Made by a program: the position numbers and the translations under genes. DNA of 64,000 bases, taken from NCBI GenBank assembly GCA_942159475.1, contig OW804096.1, positions 136,533,791-136,597,790 of the forward strand, given 5' to 3'. Numbering within the stretch: the first letter of the stretch is position 1; each line of letters begins with the position of its first letter. The notes beneath the pieces were generated by a model. That model was not told the DNA's origin. It worked only from the letters and a program-made list of their open reading frames with translations, and did no database searches. The stretch comes from Sthenelais limicola. Lineage: Eukaryota > Annelida > Polychaeta > Phyllodocida > Sigalionidae. Of the stretch, positions 33,151 through 44,205 are shown piece by piece.

Positions 33151-33175
33151 GTCGTCTGCTCAGGCGATGACGTCA
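33151..33175 (+). promoter_or_regulatory. GTCGTCTGC-N8-TGACGTCA composite
   Basis: GTCGTCTGC at 33151-33159 and a full CRE at 33168-33175, separated by 8 bp. The arrangement is the same as at 14659-14683. The flanking 33.04-33.26 kb is non-repetitive. Confidence 0.45.
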
Positions 33176-34115
33176 TTATGGCTTGGCGCCAAGAGTCGTT
33201 AAATCTAGCCTGACATATAATAGACATGCCACCCTCCCGTCCGACCATAATAACATATTCCAGGTATTATATATATGGGATGTGTCACTGACAAATAACT
33301 CTTAAAGCTGCATTTTCACTTATTACAACAATACATATCAGACCAAATGATTATGACTTAGGACTGACTTCATCAATATTCTGCTACTGTTATATGTTTA
33401 TAAATACCAGAGTTACTCATATTGTGATTTATCAATAGGACTGAATTTATCAATATTCTGCTGCTGGTATATGTTTATACAAGTGTTACTCATATTATGA
33501 CGTATAGGACTGAATTTATCAATATTCTACTGCTGTATGTATATATTCATATAAGAATATGAAATTGAATCGGCCAAGCAAAGACTGTCGTCGGTGAGCG
33601 ATAATAAGTGAAGTCATCATAGGAAAGCAGCTCGGCGGGTCCCACAAAATATGAATGTGGACATTAATGAAGCCTTGAAGCCCTGTTTTTCATATTATCG
33701 CTCACCAGCGGCCGTATTCTCTTGTGCAATTCGACTTCAAATTCTTGTCTACACATAAAACAACAGTAGAATATTGTAGATTCAGACTTAGATGTTATAA
33801 TATGAGTAAATTTGGTAAGATTTGTTGGTGGTAATAGCTGAGATATAGCTTTAATCCAAACCCAATATACTACCACTCCCCCCTCCCCCTCCTCCCATCC
33901 CCCACCCCCACCCTCAGCCTCTGAGACAGATACTGACCTAAGGGCCTGGGGTTGCGTGACAGAGAACTGGCCTCAATGATCTGCTGGGCCTTTTGATGTG
34001 CTCGGAGTCGCTCATTAACCCACCCCACCCCCCTCCCCCGCTTCACTCCCCCTCCCCAACCAGCTCCCTCCTCCTACTTACACTCAGACTGTCTTATGAA
34101 TCTTCATGAAGATTA

Positions 34116-34245
34116 TGAATGAAATCGCCAAAGAATGTACAATTGGCCTTCACCAATCCTCTCAAATAAGCCCAAATTTAAGACGGAATGAGGTTCAAAA
34201 TTAAGTTCAACATAACCGGACAGATCAAGGCAATATCAAGTTTCT
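34116..34245 (+). mobile_element. MITE-A partial copy
   Basis: The variant left end (GAATGAAATCGCCAAAG) and first half are present. It ends at repeat E. Confidence 0.7.
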
Positions 34246-34330
34246 CTGTTTCTCCAGAAATCTCTGTGTCTACATATGTCTAATGATTTTATACTGGGGC
34301 CGAGGAGGAAAAAGAGAGGTTGGCTACTAC
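34246..34330 (+). repeat. Repeat E, uninterrupted copy
   Basis: From CTGTTTCTCCAGAAATCTCT through TAATGATTTTATACTGGGGC to GAGAGGTTGGC. Confidence 0.8.
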
Positions 34331-34340
34331 TACTAAATAT

Positions 34341-34748
34341 GTGATGTGTTTCAGGAAAATGAGTCATTAATCGCAAAATTTATATTTTTCAAAGTGTTTT
34401 TTTCACAGGATCACATTATTGGAATGTTCTAATTTTTGGAGGGTTTATCACTGATAGCTATATCAATCGATGTATCAAATTTTAGGATAATCTATGTAAT
34501 ATATTCTTTCGTTTTAATGGTCCTCATATGGACCACATTTAGTTACTTTACTGTTAATCAACCCCCAGAAATATTGGAAACTTTTTTTTTCAAAAACGAA
34601 AATATCAAACTTAAAATCTAGAAATACTTATTAGATTATTAGACTGTTTACTATCATTGGAATCGGCTTGATCTCCTCTTTTCAAATATAATGGTATCTC
34701 AAAATCTATTTTTTGCGACTTATGACTCATTTTCCTGAAACACATCAC
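34341..34748 (-). mobile_element. MITE-C full-length copy
   Basis: Full TIRs, 408 bp, ATAT on both sides. Confidence 0.92.
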
Positions 34749-35029
34749 ATATACTCCAAAGGATGAATTTAGAAACGCAAGGATATTATTTAATACGTTA
34801 GCTCACTCAGCTTCCTCCCGCCTCACTCACACCTCTTTGTAAATTATGAACATTGTACTGTACTCATCCCTCATTATTCATCTTCTCATCCCGTTCCTAA
34901 TATGTGACTGTATATTAATTATTTAAACACTTCTGAATTATGTCATTAAGTAGTAATTTCTCATATATAATGATGATTTCACCGTTTAGAACTATTGTAA
35001 TTGCTTAGCAACTGATATCGCCTATGAGC
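34749..35029. other. Unassigned sequence
   Basis: AT-rich and featureless. 36082-36469 is similar. Confidence 0.5.
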
Positions 35030-35127
35030 AGATGGCCTTTAACAACGCTTGATGTTAGCGAAGAGTTTTCTTCTGCCTTTTCAGTGTATATGTGAAATAA
35101 TAAACGTTTTAAAAAAAATAAAAAAAA
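35030..35127 (+). other. Possible retroposon 3' end with AATAAA and A-rich tail
   Basis: AATAATAAACG is followed by A8-T-A8 at ~35108-35127, which directly abuts an internally truncated MITE-C. This suggests a retroinsertion into the MITE. No target duplication was identified. Confidence 0.35.
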
Positions 35128-35411
35128 TACACTGTCTTGTGTCATTTGGTACTTGTATTCATAGAACTTGAGGTGCTGGATAACATGAGAACAGTCCTCA
35201 GTCCTATCCAGACACCCGCATTCCTCAATTCCACATCCAGCGATAAGCTTAACCGCAAGGCTAAGACTAAGGCTAAAGTGTTAATGACTCCCTGAAACTT
35301 AGGTGACCACAACTGCCTTCTGAACCTGACTGTCCTACAAAGACATCTTGTAAATAAAACACTTTGAAAAATATCAATTTTGCGAATTATGACTTATTTG
35401 TAACACATCAC
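35127..35411 (+). mobile_element. MITE-C right part carrying a nested MITE-F
   Basis: ATACACTGTCTTG to AACACATCAC, split at 35199 by MITE-F. Confidence 0.82.
35199..35332 (+). mobile_element. MITE-F, nested in MITE-C, TCCT target duplication
   Basis: 134 bp, begins CAGTCCTATCCAGA and ends TCTGAACCTGACTG (imperfect TIRs). TCCT flanks both sides. It is homologous to 57003-57136. Confidence 0.8.
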
Positions 35412-35619
35412 AAATGCCATGATAGATAGACAGTGAAAATAGACAGACAGACAGACAGGTGCTTAGATCTATAGATGATTAACATTGGAAATATTTCTAG
35501 ACCGATCTGTCCAAATAATAGCAAAACAAAAATCCGCAAACATTTCCAGGAAACAGATCTCAGACGCTGACATGTCCTTGACCTTGCTAATGACCCAGTC
35601 CAGACAACCACGTGACTAT

Positions 35620-35662
35620 CACATCACTCTCTCATTGGTTTATATGCTGTTGCTATGGTAAC
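35620..35662. promoter_or_regulatory. CCAAT and X-box-like pair
   Basis: ATTGG (inverted CCAAT) near 35633 and GTTGCTATGGTAAC at 35649-35662. Confidence 0.35.
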
Positions 35663-35846
35663 GACCAAACCATGGGGCCCCGGTCTAGGGGGTGGCTGAG
35701 TGTGGGGGCAATGTCCTATACATGTAGAGGTTACGACCTCAGTGCGTCTCGATAAACATGTATTCCATAAATACGACTGTACAAATAATTAATACACTAA
35801 AATTTGTAAAAACTTCATGACATCAGGATAATGAGCAAGACCATAT

Positions 35847-36081
35847 AGGTCAGATTTTCAGAAAATGTACAATTGACAGCTCTACACATTTAGTAATATC
35901 TGCTAAATTCTGCTGCAATGTTGCCAATACTATGCAAATTCGAGTATATTCGGAATTGCATTGATTCTAGCAATCTGTTTGGTTATGTTGAACTGTATTT
36001 AGAACCTGATTTATGTATCAAATTTGGGTTATTTGAGTGGATTGGTGAAGACGAATTGTACATTTTCTGAAGATCTGACCC
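35847..36081 (-). mobile_element. MITE-A copy
   Basis: Full length; the left end has lost one G and the right end is AGATCTGACCC. Confidence 0.88.
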
Positions 36082-36469
36082 ATATATAACCGATTCCTTC
36101 TCATAGAATTATTATGCACATTCCATTTGCCAGTATTCTTTCTACAATTTTGTGAAATTTTGAAAACAAAATGAATGAGTTGATTGTATAGCTATGGCAC
36201 TGTGACCCAAGTATCCGATTCGAACAACTTCAAACCTCATAAAACTTGTTAAACAAGTGACTTCTTATATTCGAATATAGATATGAATTTTTGAGCTCAG
36301 TTTTTCACATTTTGTGATATTTGCAACCTCCAATTGTCCCTAATCTGCCGGGTGGACCCATATATAACAAGAAAGGGACAATGTTTAGTATGTAGAGCAG
36401 GATTGGTAATTGAATGAGCGAGCAAAATGTGTCTGCCAAGCCCTGGATGAAATAACACTCCTGCTTCTA

Positions 36470-37075
36470 CTCCTGTTTCTCTTCTCCCCCTCCCACACCA
36501 TCTCCCCCACCATCATAATATCCTTCTCTTCTTCTTTCTCCTTCTTATCTTTCTCAGTGCTACCTTTCTTCTTTCGTTCCTTACCTCCATCACCATCTCC
36601 TCTTCCTCGTCCTTCTTCTCCTCGTTCTCCATCCCTACGAACCTCTACTCTTCCACTCTCTGTATGATGCTCTTTCCTTCCTTCCCTCTTCCCCACTCTC
36701 CTTCTTTATCCCAACTCCTCTTCCTTCTCCCCCACCTCCTTCCCCCTCTCCTCTTCCTTCTCCCCACTCACCACCTCTTCCCCCACCACCTCCTCCCCCT
36801 CCTCCTCCACCACCTCCTCCTCCTCTTCCTTCCCTCCCCCACCTCCTTTCCCCTCTCCTTCTCCTCCTCCTCGTCCTCCTCCTCCTCCCCCCCACCTCCT
36901 CCTCCCCCTCCCTCTCCCCACCTCCCCCTCCTCCTCCCCCTGCTCCACCTCCCCCACCTCCCCCTCCCCCTGCTCCCCCACCTCCCCCTCCCCACCTCCC
37001 CCCTCCCCCTGCTCCACCTCCCCCACCTCCCCTCCACCTCCCTCTCCCCCACCTCCAACTCCCCTACTGGCCTAT
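36470..37075 (+). repeat. Polypyrimidine tract
   Basis: CTCCTC, then CCTCCCC-type units. Short GTAGGTAGGTGTGTGG repeats follow at 37085-37150. Confidence 0.9.
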
Positions 37076-37299
37076 ATCTGTCGGGCCCAGTAGGTAGGTA
37101 GGTGTGTGGGTAGGTACAGGCCGGGCCAGTAGGTAGGTGTGTGGGTAGGAGGTACAGGAGGAGGAGGTGGAGAAGCCCCATGTCTCAGGCACTACGTCGT
37201 GCACCGGTGCTCTCCTCGCTAGTCCTCCTGCTACTGCTCCCGCCACCTCCCTACCTCTCTCCTCCACGTGTCTCTATAGCAACACGTGAGGGGGCGCAC

Positions 37300-38035
37300 T
37301 GTAGTGGTAGAGCAGGGCTACAGAGGGTAGAGAGGGGGACAGGGGGAGAGGAGAGAGGAGGGAGGAGAGAGATAGGTGCAGAGAGGGGTAGAGCAGGGCA
37401 GAGCAGGGTAGAGAGGGGGACAGGGGGAGAGGAGGGAGAGAGGGGCAGAGGAGGGAGGAGAGCGATAGGGGCAGAGAGGTGTAGAGAGGGGTAGAGTGGG
37501 GCAGAGCGGGGGACAGGGGTAGAAGAGGGAGGAAAGAGGAGAGAAAGAGGGAGAGGGACAGAGAGGAGAGTCAGAGGGAGACGTGAGAGGAGAGAGGGAT
37601 AGAGAGGAGAGACAGAGGGAGAGGAGAGAGGGAGAGGGGAAAGTGGGAGGAGAGAGAGGGAAAGGAGAGAGGGAGAAGAGAGAAGAGAGAGGGAGGAGAG
37701 ACAAGGAGTGAGAGAGAGGAGAGAGGAGAGAAGAGAGGGAGAGGAAGAGAGGAGAGCGGGAGCAGAAACGGGATATGAGAGGAGGGAGAGGAGAGATCTT
37801 GGGGAGAGGAAGAGGGAGTTGATAGAGGAAAAGGTCAGACCGGGAGAGATGAAAAGAAATGAAGAGACAGAAGGAGAGAGAAGCTACAACCGACAAATAC
37901 CTCACAGTGAGAAGAATAGTGCAAGAACAGGAGAGAAAGACACAGGAGACACACAGTGAGAGGAGCAGCGAGAACGAAGCAAAAACTGGGAGGAGAACAA
38001 GAGCCTAAGCAAGAAGCAGAGAGAGTGAGTGAGTG
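37300..38035 (+). repeat. Polypurine tract
   Basis: GGTAGAGAGGGGGACAGGGG-type minisatellite, then GAGAGG repeats. The strand bias is opposite to that of 36470-37075. Confidence 0.9.
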
Positions 38036-38168
38036 AGCTAAAGCTGAGCAGCTCCTCCCCGGCCTGTGAGCAACTCCTGCCTATAGGCACCTGTTACAAT
38101 GAGCGCCTCACTGCTCCCGCTATAGAGAACTATGAAGCACATGTACCATTGCCTTTAGAAGTGTTCTC

Positions 38169-38517
38169 AATAGGGGAGTTGCATGTGCCACTGCGCATGC
38201 GTGTCGCAGTGCATTGTGGGATGGATTTTGATGAAATATGACATACAAATATTTGGCAACATTTTTATCGAAAATTTCAAGAATGTTTTCACCAATATCA
38301 TAGCTTGTATAAATGATCTATGAAAACCAAATGCATGATGGGAAAGATAGGGACTTGTGTTATGGAAACATGTATAACACATGGATATTGATATTAGAGC
38401 ATTGATAAATAGTCCATGCTTAACATAACATGTTTTCTATAGACTTTATACTGTACCCTTAATCCCATAATTCCATGCGATTCTAGATTCAAAATGGCGA
38501 CTATGCAAATCCCCTAT
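38169..38517 (+). mobile_element. MITE-B full-length copy
   Basis: Both TIRs; the YY1 site is mutated to AAAATGGCGAC while ATGCAAAT is intact. Confidence 0.92.
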
Positions 38518-38674
38518 TATGAAATAGACTCATATATACCCACATTTACCATTTTTCAGTCATATTAAAAGACATTTTCTTTATCTCATCTCATTTCACT
38601 AACCCTCACTGCCATGAATATGACTCCACTTGGATCTCATCATGGCATTAAGCAATAATCACTCACTCACCCAA

Positions 38675-38909
38675 GGGTCAGATATTCAGAAAATGTACAA
38701 TTGGCAGCTGTGCACATTTAGTAAAGTTTGCTAAATGAGGCTGGAATTTGGTCAATACTAGGTAAATTCGAGTATATGTGGCATTGCATTGATTCTAGCA
38801 ATCTGTTTGGTTAGGTTGAACTGTATTTTGAACTTTATTTTCGTCTGAAATTTGGGTTATTTGAGAAGATTGGTAAAGTTGAATTGTACATTTTCTGAAA
38901 ATCTGACCC
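38675..38909 (-). mobile_element. MITE-A copy, subfamily I
   Basis: Full length with both standard TIRs. Confidence 0.9.
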
Positions 38910-38944
38910 ATATCTATGTGCTCGGTCTTCCAGGGAAATGATAT

Positions 38945-39050
38945 CCTACTGTTTACATTCATTGGAATCGGCTTGATCTCATCTTTTCAAATATAATGAT
39001 ATCTCAAAATCCATTTTTTGCGACTTGTGACTCATTTTCCAACACATCAC
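38945..39050 (-). mobile_element. MITE-C right-end fragment
   Basis: ATTGGAATCGGCTTGATCTC to AACACATCAC. Confidence 0.78.
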
Positions 39051-39089
39051 AATATTATAGGTTATAGAGACTGCTGTCGTTAGTTTCAT

Positions 39090-39385
39090 CCCTTTCTGAC
39101 TTTCTCTTCCTTCATTATATCTCCACTACCTTCATTCTCTTTCTCTTTCTGTTATCCTAACGCTCCTTCCATCTCCCACAGAATGTTCTTCCTCATTTTC
39201 TTCTATTCCTTTCTCTCTCCATCGTTTTCTCTCTCCCTCTCTCTTCTTCCTTCTCCCTTCCTCAATCTCTCTCTCCCACCTTCTCTCTCCCTCCATCTCC
39301 CTAACCCCCTTTTTCTCCCTCCTCTCTTCTTCATTCTGTCTCCTCTGTCCCTCTCCCCCTCTCTCCCTCCCTCTTAGTCTCTTCC
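39090..39385 (+). repeat. Polypyrimidine tract
   Basis: CTTTCTCTC-type sequence. Confidence 0.85.
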
Positions 39386-39485
39386 TGGTCCAAGTCACTG
39401 ACAAACGACCATTTAGATTTATAACACAGTTGTGAATTTGAATCATGAAATAGCGCAAAAAAACATAACCAACGAGACTCGTTGA

Positions 39486-39591
39486 TATAACCAAACATAT
39501 TTCTTAAATCAAACTGAAACCAAATATACTCAGACATACCTACAGTAGCCTCATTTAGGAGAAGGTGTTAAATCTGTAGAGTTGCCGATTG
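39486..39591 (+). mobile_element. MITE-A fragment, strongly decayed
   Basis: The interior tract CCAAATATACTCAGACATACC and TAGAGTTGCCGATTG are recognisable; both termini are gone. Confidence 0.5.
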
Positions 39592-39899
39592 CATGAATGG
39601 GAGGTTGGAGGGGGTGGTTGAGAGGGATAGGTCTGAGTTGAGAAACACCTGAAAGAAATATCCTCAATTCCTGGTGCTTTTCAAAATAAACTGACTTTTA
39701 TTCCATCCCCTGACTTCTGCCTCCATATCCAGTTAAATAGAAATCTCAGCAAATGTACTCATATAATGACTTATTATACTGAAGTTGTCAATATTCTGTT
39801 GCTATAACCTAATATGTTTATATAGGAGTCGAATCGGCCGAAGAGAAAGAGGCGGACGGTGAGCGATAATACGTGAAGCCAGCACAGCAAAGAGATGAA

Positions 39900-40325
39900 T
39901 GTGGACTTTCTCCATCTATTCTGTCCTCTCCTTTCAATTTCTCTCTTCCTCCTCTCTCATTCTCGCCATCCTTTTCTGTTCTGTTCTGTTCTCCACCCCT
40001 TTCTCTTCCATCTCCACCCTTTTCTCTTACATTGCAACCCATCTCTGTTCTTTATCCAACTATTTCTCCCCACCCTTTCTCTTCCTTCCCCACCCCTTTC
40101 TCTCCTTTCCGCACCACCTTTTTCTCCTTTCCGCACCACCTTTCTCTTCTTTCCCCACCCCTTTCTCTTCTCTCCCCACCCCTTTCTCTCCTTACACCCA
40201 CAGACCCTCAATCTCCCCCTTCTCCCCTCCCCCCCCCCCCCAGTCGATGGTCCCGCTGTAGGCCTGACACTTGCTCCCCGCTCCCCCCCGCCCCTCCCCC
40301 CCCCCCCGCCCCCCGTCCCCTAATC
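39900..40325 (+). repeat. Polypyrimidine tract ending in C runs
   Basis: Units of CACCCCTTTCTCTTC, then C-rich runs at 40218-40320. Frames of 120-172 codons here are compositional. Confidence 0.9.
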
Positions 40326-40569
40326 TCTCTCCTCACATATTCAAATCTTGTTAACAGTACAAATCATTGCCTTGGAAGCGTGGTGATATAGCTGGAGGGC
40401 TATCGAGGGGCTGAGGGGGGAGGAGGGGACCGGGTGGTCTGAACCAGGGTTGACGGCCCATACCCAGCCCTGGTCCGTGTCGACATGTCGACATGTTGCT
40501 TGTGGGGGTGGGTGGCTTGAATATAAGGTTAGGTGAAAGTATAAAGAGAATTGATAAAACATCATCTCA

Positions 40570-40920
40570 TTTTAACAGAGGGGAGAGTGGAGATGGAGAG
40601 TGGGGAGGAGATGGTATATGGAGAGGTGAGACAGGTAGGTTTAGAGAGAGGAGAGATAGACAGGCAGAAAGACAGAGTGAGAGAGAGAGTGAGAGCTGGG
40701 GAAACAGAGGAGAGAGAGGAGAGAGAGGAGAGAAAAGAGAGAGAGAGGGGAGAGAGTGTGTGTGTGAGGGAGAGAGAGGGGGGAGATGGAGAAGTGGAGA
40801 AACAGAGGAGAGGGAGAAGATAGGAGAGAGAGGAAGAGAGAGAGAGCGGGAGAGAGGGAGAGTGTGTGTGGGGGAGAGGGAGAGAAGAGAGAGGGGAGAG
40901 AACGAGAGAGGCCCGACTGT
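40570..40920 (+). repeat. Polypurine tract
   Basis: GAGAGAGG repeats with GTGTGTGTG at ~40755. It faces the pyrimidine tract at 39900-40325. Confidence 0.9.
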
Positions 40921-41123
40921 CCTCTGTTTCTCCTATATGACTATCCCCCGTCCCAAGGTAATCAGGATAGTTCAGTGAAAGTGAAATACATGTCCTTATT
41001 TTACCCTTTTTCCAGAACAATTTCACCTCACTGGAGGACTAGTACCTGGAGGAGGGGGTAACACTGCAGCCTTGCCAGGGTAACAACCCACACCCGACCC
41101 AGTGCTTTAGACTGCTCTCATAT

Positions 41124-41359
41124 GGGTCAGATTTTCAGAAAATGTACAATTGGCAGCTCTACATATTTAGTCAATTCTGCAAAAATTAGGCTGCAATGTG
41201 GTCAATACTAGGTAAATTTGAGTGTATTCGGCATTACATTGATTCTAGCAATCTGTTTGGTTAGGTTGAACTGTATTTTGAACATTATTTTTATCTGAAA
41301 TTTAGGTTATTTGAGAGGATTGGTGAAGGTGAATTGTACATTTTCCGACAATCTGACCC
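41124..41359 (-). mobile_element. MITE-A copy, subfamily I
   Basis: Full length, standard termini, ATAT flanks. Confidence 0.92.
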
Positions 41360-41494
41360 ATATCTCACGTCACTTTTGGTCAAAACCCAACCAAAAACAC
41401 ACAATTTCCCCCAGAAATTATTACTATTCTAACAGTGGGTCTCAACCATTTTCCATGAACTTGTAGTTTAAAAATGAAAATGAAGGATATATAT

Positions 41495-41702
41495 GGGTAT
41501 ATGTATTATTGGCAGCTCTACACATTTAGTCACTTCTGCTAAATAATGCTGGAAAGAAATGGAAGAATCTAGGTGTATCTGATTATATTCAAACAATATG
41601 TTGGTTAGGTTAGTTATATTTTGAACCTAATTTCTGTCTTAAATGTGGGAAATTGGAGAGATTTGCTGAAAGCGAATTGTACATTTTCTGACTATTTCAC
41701 CA
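41495..41702 (-). mobile_element. MITE-A copy, degraded
   Basis: Internal deletions; the variant right end is GACTATTTCACC. Confidence 0.7.
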
Positions 41703-41753
41703 TGTTTAGGCTAGTAGAAAGTACGCGCATACATGCATGGATGTATGTATACG

Positions 41754-41987
41754 AGTCAAGTAATCAGAAAATGTACAATTCGCCTTCACCAATCCTCTCA
41801 AATAACCCACATTTAAGACAAAAATGAGCTTCAAAATGCAGTTTAACATAACAGAACTGATACTTTAAATCAACGCGATATCAAATATACTCAGATATAC
41901 CCGGTATTCACCATTTTTAAGCCTGATTTAGCAGAATTTCCTAAATGTGTAGATCTGCCAATTGTCCATTTTCTGAAAATCTGACCC
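41754..41987 (+). mobile_element. MITE-A copy, subfamily II
   Basis: Near full length; the left end is decayed (GAGTCAAGTAATCAG), the right is standard. Confidence 0.85.
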
Positions 41988-42960
41988 ATACATGTATGTG
42001 TGTATATATGTGTAAGGGAGGGAGGGAGGGGGTCTACTGCTGAAAGACTACGAGTAATATCTCTTTTTTTCTGTCTTACCTGTTGTTCAAATAGTGCGTG
42101 GAGAGGCCGGAGCACCGGTGAGCAAGAGCTTCATCATAAGCTCTCATAAGGCATCCCATAGCGAGCAACCAACCTCCGTCACTTCTTCCTTCTTCTTCTT
42201 CCTCCTCCTCTTCTTCCTCTCTTCATCTTCTGACGTCATCCTGGCTCTTCCTGATAGCGTCCCTCACAGCGTTCCTTCTCCTCTTTCTCTCCTCCTCGCC
42301 CGTGCACAGGGTCCCGCCAATCAGTGCTTAGCGACACAGGTTGACTTATTTCTCGTCTGCCTTTTCTCTCCTGTCGTCTGCTTTTCCTTGTGTTGTTTCT
42401 GTCGTGCGTACAGGTGAATAAACATGTATATTAGACGGATACATGCTTATTTATATATCCTTGTGGAGCGAAGTCATTCTGGTTTGAAGTTAACGTTGGA
42501 CATCTCCGTTGTTTCAGTATGTGGGATTCCCCCCAAAGTTCTTTTTTTCAACCGAACATCCAGGCAAAATAAAGTGGATAGAAATTGACAATACATCTTC
42601 CTATTCACACCTGCTAAAAAATGTCGTCTGCTATATTGATATGATCATGGCTCAACACTGCCATTTCCATCTACTACTTCCATGCTACCGAGGGGCTGGC
42701 GATGTAAAAAAGAGGTTTACATATGCATTTTATCCTTTCCGTTGCAATGCATCGGGAATCCTGGTTTTATCCACAGCCACCAACCTCTATCCATCCATCC
42801 CCTACACGGACACTACTTCCTCTTCCTCCTTTTCCATGGTTACAGCCAGATCCGCGCGCTTCCTCTGACAGCGTTTCCAGAGCAGACGACATTTTTCTCA
42901 GCATCACCATGACAACCATCATCATCATCATCACCATCCCGGGGCTCGTACTGATGTGGG

Positions 42961-43060
42961 ACTACTTGCATTAGGTAGTACGAGGTAGGTAGGTGGGTGG
43001 GTGGGTGGGTGGGTAGGTAGGTAGGTAGGTAGGTGGGTGGGTGGGTGGGTAGGTAGGTAG
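42961..43060 (+). repeat. GGTA/GGTG microsatellite, G-quadruplex-capable
   Basis: Two blocks of four or more GGGT units (about 42994-43013 and 43034-43049) within GGTA repeats. Confidence 0.88.
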
Positions 43061-44148
43061 TCGCGGGAAAAGCGAGCGTTCGCTTCTCTTCCTGACTTCC
43101 GTCCTCAACTAACAGTCAGACCACCACCACTACTACTGCTACCACCGCCGCCACCACCACCACCACCGTCACCATCACCAGGACAACATCTAACTGGCCT
43201 TGGTTACACGTCTTGGTTACCTAGTCCCAATCCTGCTCCTGCTCCTCCTCCTGCTCCTCCTGCCCCACCTCCTCCACCTCCAGCTCCTCCTCCACCACCC
43301 AGCAGATTGCTAGTAAGCTTCCTCGCCAAGCGTCCGTCCGTCCATCCGTCCGTCATCGTCTGCACCTCCCACTTTTCACTCCAGGGTTGTTTCTAGGTAG
43401 CAGACGCTGGAGAAGGAGGTGCAGGAGTAGGTGCCGACGCGATTCAGACGCTGACCCTGATGACGAGGGAACAGGTTGACTCTCTGTCCCTGTCTAACTC
43501 CCTGTCCAACCTCCCTCTGTCCTCCTTCTCCTAAGCATGCTTCTCCACTTCTCCCGCTCTTTACCTTCTCTCGTCGAAATGTCGTCTGCTTCATCCATGA
43601 CGCTTTCCTTCAGCTTTAAATTTCCAATTTTCTTTCTGCTCCAATTGCTTTAAGTCATATATCTCAGCGGGATGTATAATGAATGAAGAAAACGCAGAGG
43701 AAAGAGCTTTCTGATTTCTGATCCTCTCCAACCCTTTCCAAGTCCTCCTCCTCCTTCTCCTCCTCCTCCGTCTCCTCTCCCTCTAGCTCTATCAATACCT
43801 GGAGCATTGTAGTAGTAGCTAGTACCTGCCCGACCCGAGCTAACGCACATGGCGGGGGCTACCATAGGTAAAGTCCTTCTCCTTAATATACTCTCCATCC
43901 AGATGTCGTCTGCTTCTTCTTTGACGCTTTCCTTCATCTTTCCCAGTGATTCCAATTACAGATCCAATCTCAAATCAACCGAATCAAGTATATAGATAGT
44001 CTATATACACTCAGGAGTAGTTTCAGAGGGAGAAAGGTAGGTTAGAAAGGAATCACAACCGAGGAAGCTGAGGGGCAGAAGCTGACTGAGCGGAGTGAGT
44101 GAGAGAGAGAGAGCGAGTGACTCCTGAGTCGGTTGCTGTGAGTGCCGC

Positions 44149-44205
44149 TATAAAAGGCCCAGGTCCTTTCTCCTCCTCCTCCTCCTGCTTCTCCTTAGCA
44201 AGGTA
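44149..44205 (+). promoter_or_regulatory. Candidate TATA box with nearby splice-donor-like site
   Basis: TATAAAAGG at 44149-44157 is a canonical TATA match. CAAG|GTAAAT at 44199-44208 would suit a short non-coding first exon. No transcript evidence. Confidence 0.25.

Noticed and set aside
34436..34621. 61-codon hydrophobic plus-strand peptide
   Set aside because: Lies entirely within a MITE-C.
42509..42868. 119-codon frame preceded by an acceptor-like TTGTTTCAG
   Set aside because: No domain, no supported donor or upstream exon; three frames are open over this stretch.
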